The notes under the pieces were generated by a model that saw only the letters and a list, made by a program, of their open reading frames with translations, made no database searches and was not told the DNA's origin. The position numbers and the translations under genes were made by a program. A stretch of DNA of 64,000 nucleotides, from the NCBI GenBank assembly GCA_018350325.1, contig JAEVLN010000008.1, positions 248,001-312,000 on the forward strand, written 5' to 3'. The stretch is from Globodera rostochiensis (lineage: Eukaryota > Nematoda > Chromadorea > Rhabditida > Heteroderidae). Positions 55,610 to 64,000 of this stretch are shown here, one piece after another; within the stretch, counting starts at the first letter, position 1; every line of letters starts with the position of its first letter.

Positions 55610-56091
55610 TTACTAACTATATTTTGTAAAACATTTATTTGATTGTATCTTCCATTTTTGACCATTTTCAAATACATCCCTCCCGATTGATTGTTCCCCT
55701 GCGGCGATTCCTTCTCATCAGGCGAATCCTTAAAAATAAACAAATAAAAAGAATTGAAGTACCAAACAAAAGTAGCTAATTTGTAAGCATTGAGATCTTT
55801 AATTCTAATAGCCAAATAAATCTTCCGAAACTTACGGCGAGCGCGGTGACCATTGTATCTTCCTCCATTGTGGTCGGTTCCCCCCGGGCATTTGGTGGAC
55901 TCTTTTCCGAGAGTTGCGCACCATACGCTCTCAACGGGTGCTGCGCCCATACCTGAACCGAATTTTAACAAACTTTTTAAGTCCAACGACAACAAAATTG
56001 TACCTATAAAACCGGTGCCGCATTCGACGACTGAATGCAAAGAGCACAGAGCGACGAGCAGAAGAAAGGTGATGAAACGGCCGGGGGACAT
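55610..56091 (-). CDS. Small secreted protein of unknown family
   Basis: The start MSPGRFITFLLLVALCSLHS is a signal peptide (frame opens at 56118; ATG at 56091). After a short intron the second exon encodes GAAPVESVWCATLGKESTKC and GGRYNGHRAR. A third exon near 55.73 kb encodes DSPDEKESPQGNNQSGGMYL. The phase between exons 2 and 3 was not resolved. The mature protein is small, hydrophilic and contains few cysteines. Confidence 0.5.
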
Positions 56092-56119
56092 TTTGGGCTG
56101 AGTGATTGAAATTGGCAAA

Positions 56120-57800
56120 AAAAGGATTTTTTGAATTGGTTCCGATGGGAGAGACAGGAGGTGAAAAGTGAATTTTATTCTGCGCTTTTATAGCATCGGT
56201 TGACGTCCCTTTCCCCTCGGGGCATTAATTACCAAAAAACAAAATAATTTGGAATCATTAATATGTTCTCTCACTCTTTCTTAAACAACATTTATCAATT
56301 TAATCAAAAACTTTTTATTTCGGTGCAAATATAAAATGATGTTATACGGCTGCCGCATGATGAACAATGCGTTCGAAATCATAAAACCAGTTAGTTTCAT
56401 TTACATTTGCTGCGCCTACGCATTTTTTTCAATTCATGAAGCCCATTTTTGTTCAGCACACTTTGATATTTTTGAGAAGAAAGGTCCGTACATTATTTTC
56501 TTTAGTTTATTATACCCTTTCCCCCCCAAGGGTTGCTTTAATCGTTTTGCTGAACAAAAAATTGCAGGCGGCGAACTTCAAATTGAGCAGAAAAAATGTG
56601 CGCAACAATTTTTTGCTTAGAACAGGTTTTGATTTCGCGATTTGTTCTTACGGTTTAAACTTCATTTTATATTTAAAAAAGGTCGTATGACCTTAATCAA
56701 AAATAAATGTACCTATTTGGTGAACAATAATAGTGAGTGAGTGCTTTATTATTTAATTAAGCGATGGAATATAAAAACTCCCAAAAATACGAATTTCTTC
56801 CAACCAACAAACATTGGCCCAGTTGTGTTAAATGATTCATGTTTGGCCGGATCATCCTTTGAGTACGACGGATTGTGCAAAACTCTCGGGACCGAGCTAA
56901 CCGATTGAGCAAGAGGACCAAACAATAATGGGCAATACGTAATGGTGGCACTGCACGCAAAATAAAATTAAAAAATGTTGAATATGGATAAATTGAACAA
57001 TTCTCAAGATCTCCAAGTTAAAAAAAAAGAGTCATTTACATAAAGCCAATCTTATTAATTCTAGTAAAGCATTTGTATTTGAACAAGTGTTTTGACGTGC
57101 CTTTTTGGGTATATCACATCATTTTTTATTCTATTGATGCAAAATTCGTAAGGACAAGAAGCAAAAAGTTTCATATTGAACTTATTGGTTAAAAGCTGCA
57201 AAACAGCTGGGCAAACTTTACATTCTTGAAAGATAAACGAATTTGCATGACGTCATGATAATTTGCATGATAATGAATTTTATTATTTGTAAATAAATAC
57301 ATATGTCGAAGTCGATTTTTTATTAATACGAGAAGCTAATTTAATTTAAAAAAACTTTTTGAATTTTACTAAAAATTCATTTTGTGAAGATATTCAAATA
57401 TACTAACTCTTCGTATTAGGTATCTAGGTATCTGAATATTTTTAAATCATACTTGGAAAATTCGAATAATCCTAATATTTAAAATATAGATTAATAATAA
57501 TACGCCGACACATACATAACATCATATCTTCTGAAAAACGCGTGGTCCTAAAAATATAAAATGGCAGGCCACAAATAATTTGTCTCAATAACCAACGAAT
57601 TTACTGTACACATTCACTGCCCACAGTTTGTGCCGGACACTTTAGTCCCATCAATTGAAACTGGCACTGAAGTGTGGTCACTGAAGTTCATTATTTATTA
57701 GAAGCATTTTTGTGGTAAAACCCGTAAAAACACCAAAAATTCAATTCAATGCAATTTTAGCATTGTTAGAGAAAATTATTATTTTACTAAAAATTCAAAA
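56120..57800. other. Long spacer with no recognised gene
   Basis: AT-rich DNA; open stretches here (for example 56336-56690) have no family resemblance, no splice support and low complexity, so none is called. The right part is the presumed promoter of the pectate lyase. Confidence 0.4.
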
Positions 57801-57805
57801 AAAAA

Positions 57806-59000
57806 ATGCCATTTATTGCATTTTCAACTATTTGTGCACTAATTTTCCAAATTCAAGCGCTGTGCACCTTTCCGAAATCAACAAAAACGACTTTAATTTT
57901 CTCAACAAAAAGAATTACAAAGGTAAACGAATTTTACAATCGATTCTTTTAATTGATAAATGTGCTGGTTTAGTCGGCCGATTTCCGAAATGGCACTTGG
58001 CACTTTTTCTCTTCTCAACGGTCGCTGCAAAGTGAACAATGGCCGAATGAAGTACATGATGACGTTGGCAAATGGAGTGACAGTGAAAAATGCCATTTTA
58101 GACACTCCCGGCATGGGCATTTACTGCGAGGGCAATTTCATCCTCCAAAACATTTAGTGAGTTTAGCAGCAAAAGAAATGTTTGAAATTAAAATCAAATT
58201 AAAGTTACAAAAAATTGTGTTATCACGCTGCTGGGTCGGCTTTAAAACTGGAAGAAAAAGCACGCCCGTCGTACACTTACCAAGTCATCGGAGGGGCGGG
58301 CATCGGCTCACCGGATAAGGTGCAAATGGAACACTAATTAATCCGCTGTCGGCTTTCCATAAATTTATAAACAATTTACGACACTTTGCTAAAATAATTA
58401 TTTGGTTCGAGCCGCTTAAACAGTTAGTTAAATGTGTTTTGCACTGTTTTCATTATTCATTTTCGGTGTAATTTTGTTGGCACTTTTGGCATTTCGAAAA
58501 ATAATATTCTTTCTTAAAAACAAAGCCTAAAAAATTCAAAAAATAATTTAGTACTTCACACAATCTGGCCACGGCACGACCATAATCAACGGATTCTGGC
58601 ACGGGTATTTGTAATTATTAATTAGAATTATTTACAACAAATAGTTAATTAAATTGTCTTAATATTTTTAAGGCAAATTTGGTAAATTGTTCTGTTCCTC
58701 CGGAAACTGTCCCCACCAGTGCCAAAGGAATGCAAAAATTACCAATTCACTTTCGATGGGACCGGGCCTTACGAATGCTTTTATACCCAAGTGAAATTGT
58801 GTAATTTGCAAATTTAAGCGCTAAACTCCAATTACGGGGACAAAATCACAATTTCCAATGTCACTTTGTTCGGACAGAAATCGCTGAAAACAAAAATTTC
58901 CTTTGCATGTTCAAAATTTGTCAATCTTTATCAGTTTCCCTTTCACAATGAAAAATTAATAAATCCGATTTCTATTAATAAGACAATAAAAAAATAATTT
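57806..59000 (+). CDS. Pectate lyase, polysaccharide lyase family 3, possibly disrupted
   Basis: Secreted enzyme that cleaves pectin in plant cell walls. The start MPFIAFSTICALIFQIQALC is a signal peptide (57806-57922), followed by blocks at 57974-58156, 58205-58319, 58552-58604, 58671-58791 and about 58820-58999. PL3 landmarks appear in order: LANGVTVKNAILDTPGMGIY, YCEGNFILQNIYY, CYHAA, YFTQSGHGTTIINGFWHG, KLFCSSGNCPHQC and NYGDKITISNV. The family is known in plant-parasitic nematodes, fungi and bacteria, and its nematode genes are attributed to horizontal transfer. Three junctions (after exon 1, exon 4 and exon 5) do not keep the frame with normal splice sites, so the gene may be a recent pseudogene or use unusual splicing. 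Confidence 0.78.
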
Positions 59001-59045
59001 TTACATTAAAAAGCCATGATCAATGTCGCTATTGATTTTATGTTT

Positions 59046-59640
59046 TCACGCCTTCGGGCCAATTTTCCCCTTTTCTTCCCGACAGCACGACTTATTTTCG
59101 TGCAGGCACTGTTCACTAATGCACATGTTGAACTTATTCAATGTTTTGTCATCTTGCAGTAAAAGTTGTTGCTGCCCCCGTGGTTGTTCACCATGTACTG
59201 ATAGCCAGGGTTGAATTGCCACCCGACGCGCGCCCTTCCCACGCAACAGCAACTGCAGCGCGTGCATCAGTTGCTGCAACGCCTGTTCCGACTGGGATGT
59301 GTCGTTGGAATAATTCACAAATAACTCGTCGATAGTCACGTGCAGGAACGCATCGAACTTGTGGCCAGGCCATTTAATGTAAATGTGTAAGTGCGTGCAG
59401 CGCACGTTCGGGAACTGAAAAGAAAACATTTTCAACACCAAAAAAAAATGTCTGCTAAACGCGGCTAAACGTGGATAGACTGATCAATGAATCCCCAATA
59501 TTGTAAAAAGATAAATATAATAGAAATTTGCTTACTTTTTGCTCAATCTCAGCTCTGAGTTGGTCTTCTCGTGCACCTTCCGGTACGTCACACAACAAAT
59601 AGGGAACATTTTGTTTAACTGCAAAATATGTTAATATTAA
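59046..59640 (-). CDS. Soluble C-terminal domain resembling cation diffusion facilitator tails
   Basis: Two minus-strand exons: about 59622-59534 (NVPYLLCDVPEGAREDQLRA) and about 59417-59046 (FPNVRCTHLHIYIKWPGHKF, DAFLHVTIDELFVNYSNDTS, ...). The order, a helix, then VxxxHLHIY...GHKxxAxxHV, resembles the cytosolic ferredoxin-like domain of zinc transporters of the CDF family. Weak, by-eye similarity. The upstream membrane part may be the segment at 61.14-61.58 kb. Confidence 0.35.
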
Positions 59641-60539
59641 AATGTTAAATTTTAATCTAAAATTTAAAATGGCTAAATGTTATCAATTTGATATCAAAAA
59701 ATACAATTAAACGCACAGAGAGGAAACACAACAATGGAAAGCAGTACGCACATGCCGGCACCTAAGTAACGGTCCAAACACGAGATAAATTTGTCAGTTT
59801 CTGGACTATAAAAGCGTAAATTATTATCTGATCTTAGAATTCGCTTCAACAACATTATTGGGCCCTAATTGAGGATCAACTCGCCGACGCCGACTCGCCG
59901 ATGATCAACTCTAGTGTTCGGCAAGTGGTTAGAATCCGAAGGTGACTTACTACATTGCGACCGATTACGAACCTTTAGGACCGAATTAGACATTATCTAA
60001 TTTTTTTTTCTTCAAAAATCCTTGGCGCCGCTTAAAATTATAAAACCTTTAAAAATCTCAATCAATTCAAAAATTAAGCCCATTCAGTTTCCCAAAAAAA
60101 TGAAAAATGAGGCTAAGCCTCAAGTCTGTCAGCCTTTTAGCGTATCGTGCCGAACGCTAATTGATACCGTACCTGAAGTATTGATTTGCAATTGCCAATG
60201 ATACGGTACCCAACGAAGCGCCAAAATGAAGAAAATATCGGCAAGACAAAGAAATGCCTGAGACCGACAATTCACGGGACCAATAAAGTATTGGCGATTT
60301 GATCATTATGTTGAGCCCGACCGTGGCCAGAAAGGGAGCGGAGAAATGGGAGGACGAGTCGGCACATGTTATCGCCTATTGTAAAAGGTTGTCAAAATCA
60401 ATTTATCTTTTTTAAATTTTTTATGTTGAATTTTGTTTTAACAGAAATAATTAGTGATCCCAAACAGAACATTTTGCTCAAGAATCTTTTGCCGACGATC
60501 ATCCTGGGTTGGCTATTCAGGCAGACGACAATTAACGTC

Positions 60540-61150
60540 TTAGGGAAATTGGTCGTAACCCGGGTCCCATCGAGATCGAAGACATTAATTACCTCTATGG
60601 CCCCGGGTCCCATCGAGATCAAAGACATTAATTACCTCTATGGCCCCGGGTCCCATCGGGATCGGAAACATTAATTACCACTATGGCCCCGGGTCCCATC
60701 GAGATCGGAGACATTAATTACCTCTATGGCCCCGGGTCCCATCGAGATCGAAGACATTAATTACCTCTATGGCCCCGGGTCCCATCGAGATCGGAGACAT
60801 TAATTACCTCTATGGCCCCGGGTCCCATCGGGATCGGAAACATTAATTACCTCTATGGCCCCGGGTCCCATCGAGATCGGAGACATTAATTACCTCTATG
60901 GCCCCGGGTACCATCGGGATCGGAAACATTAATTACCTCTATGGCCCCGGGTCCCATCGGGTTAATTACCTCTATGGCCCCGGGTCCCATCGAGATCAAA
61001 GACATTAATTACCTCTATGGCCCCGGGTCCCATCGGGATCGGATACATTAATTACCTCTATGGCCCCGGGTCCCATCGGGATCGGAAACATTAATTACCT
61101 CTATGGCCCCGGGTCCCATCAAGATCAAAGACATTAATTACCTCTATGGC
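60540..61150. repeat. 43-bp GC-rich minisatellite, about 13-14 copies
   Basis: The unit contains atggccccgggtcccatcga and gacattaattacctctatgg. Copies differ mainly at two positions (gagatcgga / gggatcgga / gagatcaaa), and one is internally truncated near 60.96 kb. The GC content is far above the surroundings. The unit length is not a multiple of three. Confidence 0.95.
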
Positions 61151-61575
61151 ATGGGTGAAATTAACGAATATGAGCGCTTCAAACACAATGCAAGCGACGA
61201 TGAGCAAAAGGGGCGCTAACTCAGACTTTGCCACATTCTTGCCCTAAAATATATTTTTGAAATAAGGTTTAGTGGAGAGAAATTTAAACTTACAGGGAAT
61301 AGCAACCTGTGCAAGTCTACAGTATCCGCCTTTATGATCAACAATATTACGGTATCGAACATTGTCAGACCGCCGAGATGGCTGTGATTGTTCAAAATGG
61401 CCACCAACTGGGCCAGGAACAGCGCGAACAGTGCCGTGTACGCTGCTCTGTGAAGAGTGCCGAAAGGCTTTGTACCGATCTCGACGGTTGTGGTCGAGTC
61501 AGACTCCTCCGGCAATTCCAATGCCGACAATTTCGTTTTCGTGTTGCTGTCTTTGGAGTCCATTTGATCGACCAT
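61140..61575 (-). CDS. Multi-pass membrane protein fragment (N-terminal part)
   Basis: The minus-strand frame opens MVDQMDSKDSNTKTKLSAL, a polar N-terminus, then a helix LHRAAYTALFALFLAQLVAI, a second GGLTMFDTVILLIIKA, and after a short intron (about 61294-61236) a third, LAPLLLIVACIVFEALIF, which runs into the minisatellite. It may be the N-terminal half of the gene whose tail lies at 59.0-59.6 kb, with the minisatellite in an intron. Function not recognised. Confidence 0.4.
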
Positions 61576-61599
61576 TTGTCGTTGTGCTAATTATGTGCG

Positions 61600-62820
61600 G
61601 TGTGTAGAAAAATAAATTAGCTAAACCAAAGTGTTATGTGAAATATTGTTAGAGCAAAAGAACGAAAATGAATTATTTTTCTCATCACTAAAATTGACTA
61701 AAAAGTTCCGGTTTTTTCCTTATCGACTACAGCCGCCGCAAACAAATTCTTCATTCACTCCTCTTATCATTCAAATTTGCAAACGCTGTGATCTGCTAAC
61801 ACAGCACCAAATTTTAATCGATTTGAGTTAGGGTGGCCCCTCAAAAAATTTATGGAAAATATTTTTTATTCTAAAATAAATTTATTAATAGAAAATAAAT
61901 TAGAGAATTTAAAACCGTTTTTGATTCGTTATAGCTGAGTAAGTGGAACCACTGTGCCCCCCCCCCCCCCCCCAGATTGGCCTCGCACCGTCGACTCCCG
62001 ATGGACTTGGGATGGGGTGGGAGGAGGGAGGGGAGATGACCGGGCCCGGGCAAAGATGTTCGAGTCCCGATCGATCTGCATTATTCTCTCCGTTGTCTTC
62101 GTCCAACGCAACATCAAAACACGGAAGCCCAGCAGAACATTCCGGCCGCCATCGCTTGGGGCAACGAAAGGGGAACATAGGCCACAGGGGTGCCACTGTC
62201 CTTATTTTGGAAAATTTCGATGGCACTCCCAACATTTAGAAAATGTGGTGACAAGAAAGTACCGTTTATTTTCAAGGTTTGGACAAAATGTCAGCGCGAT
62301 AATTATCGTCAACTACATCGAGACTCAGAACTATTACTTATAAATAAATACTTTTATAAATTAAATGAAGAATCATTTGAATAATTTGGGCTTTTTTATT
62401 TAACTTTTAAAAAACGACTTACCTAATTAATTCATATACATTTTTTTTTGTCAATTTAAACAAATATCACGTAATCTTTTTTCGTATTCTCAAAATGATA
62501 ATAAGTCGGGTTATCAAGGATTTTTTTTTTTGTTAACAGATCCGATAACATTACTTTATTTCATGAAAGTTGTTACTCGGTAAGTACACTAATGCGACAA
62601 TTCAGAGCATTTTTTAATTGAATTTTTACTTTTTAGATATATAGAAAAGCATAAAAAACACTAATAAAGTCTTTGTTTGATTTTATTTATAATCCATATT
62701 TCATTTTTGATAGCGTTTATCTAATTTTAACCATTTAAATAATTAGCTGAAAATCAATTGCTCATTCTTAATAAACATCAAATATTTTATGCGATTAAAT
62801 TTGAAGCTTTTAAGTAATAT
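61600..62820. other. Spacer with a C17 tract
   Basis: No gene supported. A C run lies at 61957-61973. The segment 61.95-62.24 kb is GC-rich and open in several frames, but composition alone explains that. Confidence 0.4.
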
Positions 62821-62829
62821 ATATTTCCA

Positions 62830-64000
62830 ATGAAGAAAAAGTTAGTGATTGATTCGGACGGCGTATCTGACGATGTTCGGGCAATTTCAATGGCACTCCA
62901 AACTCAAAATGTGGAGGTAAAGAATTATTTTATTCCATTATAAAACTTTAAAATCTCATGTACTCGCACTGACTGCAGTGAATGGTTGGCTGATGAATAA
63001 CAATTTAAATTATATATTTTGCAATAATTTAATTTTAATAAGGTTCTTAAGTATGTAAATTAAATGCTTTTGCAGGTTGTGTCAGCGTGCACCAAGCGTG
63101 CGCAAACATGTCACGCATGCTGCGCGCAAACCGTCGTCGTGTCCCAATATATCGCGGTGCCGAATTGCCGTTGATTGGCAACAATTATTCACATAAAGAC
63201 GATGAACATTTCTTCGGCAACGACGGGCTTGGAAGTGCGCCAAATCAATTCCCGAAGGTGGGCACCAAAAAATCGGAATTTCAAATTCAAATTAAAATTA
63301 AATTAATTTCATTTTTTGCCTCAGGTCCTTCCAGACGATTTCAATGCCTTTGTTGAGGGAAAACACGCCGCCCTGGCACTGTACGAATTGTTCAGCAGCA
63401 ACCCGGGCACCATTCTCGTCTGTATTGGGCCGCTCACAAATGTCGCGCTCGCACTGAAACTGAACCCAACATTTGCATGTTTGCCTGAACAAATGGTCAT
63501 TCTTGGCGGAAATGTTTATGGTGATACCTAATTTATGTTAAAAAACCATTTAATTCTTAAAATATCACATTTAATAGTGTTATTTTGATAAAAAATGTCA
63601 CTGGCGTTAGTTAAAACAGTACCATTATGGGCTTCTGTAAAAAAGTTCAAAAGGCATAAGAGCTTTTTTAAATTTTTAAGATTTTTCTCTTTTTTTTCTA
63701 AATTTTAATCAAAATGGCATTTGCTAAAAAATGCCAAAATCGACTAAACCCGGCTTTAAATGCCTAAAACTAAAATATTAACGCAAAAGCAACTTATTAC
63801 ATTTAAATGCTCTAGAAAATAATGGCACTTTTTAAACAAAAACAAAGCCTAAAAAAACAACTTAGCCACCCATTAAATTTAGTGCAAATTACAAAGATTT
63901 GATTCGCATTGTTTTGGATTTACTTTTCAGGAATGGGCAATGTCCAAAGTTATTCCACAGCCGAGTGCAATTTCAATTGCGATCCGGAGGCTGCACAGAT
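62830..64000 (+). CDS. Inosine-uridine nucleoside hydrolase, 5' part (cut by window end)
   Basis: Purine/pyrimidine salvage enzyme that splits the N-glycosidic bond of nucleosides. Exons: 62830-62916, 62960-62984, 63076-63257, 63325-63520 and 63931 to the end. The N-terminal calcium-binding aspartates are in [20 protein letters not shown]. Then come [60 protein letters not shown] and [13 protein letters not shown], all in family order. The second exon has no AG before it (ctcat|GTACTC), although the frame and the family require it. The third aspartate of the usual DxDxxxDD cluster is present. Truncated only by the window. Confidence 0.85.

Noticed and set aside
55537..56118. The full 193-codon minus-strand frame as a single exon
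   Set aside because: It includes clear GT-AG introns and loses secreted-protein character in the middle; a spliced shorter product fits better.
61909..62239. Several overlapping open frames around the C17 run
   Set aside because: GC-rich composition and the homopolymer create them; no domain, start context or splice support.
1..64000. CRISPR array, bacterial operon or virus-like locus
   Set aside because: No regularly spaced identical repeats with unique spacers, no replication or capsid proteins; gene structure is clearly eukaryotic with many introns.

Overview
The window comes from a nematode, most likely a sedentary plant parasite of the cyst-nematode type (Globodera/Heterodera lineage). 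The evidence is AT-rich DNA with many short introns, an Srt-class nematode chemoreceptor, a horizontally acquired-type class III pectate lyase, a glutathione-synthetase-like gene with its own secretion signal (a known expanded effector family of cyst nematodes), and an unusually high number of GC-AG introns. The species is inferred, not proven.

Layout: 0.6-3.1 kb UDP-glucuronosyltransferase (+); 3.6-5.4 kb phosphoserine phosphatase (+); 5.8-12.1 kb one serpin gene (-) with eight constitutive exons followed by seven tandem alternative 3' exons, each carrying a different reactive-centre loop and its own stop; 13.4-14.3 kb small heat shock protein (-); 14.9-16.3 kb PBC-class TALE homeobox gene (-); 17.8 kb small secreted cysteine-rich peptide (+); 18.2-19.7 kb Srt receptor (-); 21.7-25.7 kb secreted M13 neprilysin-like peptidase (+) with a tRNA-like gene in its first intron; 26.5-27.3 kb secreted helical protein (+); 28.3-29.2 kb second small heat shock protein (+), a recent inverted copy of the first; 30.0-34.2 kb secreted glutathione-synthetase-like effector candidate (+) with a hAT-type MITE in one intron; 34.5-35.1 kb third small heat shock protein (-); 35.9-37.9 kb Sds3/BRMS1-like protein (-); 38.6-41.5 kb F-box/LRR protein (-).

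From 42.4 to 51.9 kb there are five unrelated-looking genes in a row whose products begin with signal peptides: two helical proteins of unknown family, an Arg/Gly/Gln-rich protein, a protein with a His/acidic-rich repetitive tail, and a Gly-rich protein. I read this as a cluster of secreted, possibly effector, genes. The right end holds two small secreted or membrane proteins (53.5 and 56.1 kb), a pectate lyase that may be decaying (57.8-59.0 kb), a membrane protein region with a 43-bp minisatellite (59.0-61.6 kb), and the 5' part of an inosine-uridine nucleoside hydrolase (62.8 kb to the end).

Housekeeping genes (phosphatase, UGT, PBC, Sds3, F-box) are mixed with likely parasitism genes (pectate lyase, GS-like protein, secreted proteins), and many introns and spacers carry fold-back repeats, minisatellites and long G/C homopolymers. 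Exon structures were read by eye from splice motifs and protein similarity remembered for each family; no alignment or search was run, and junctions marked uncertain in the entries remain unresolved.
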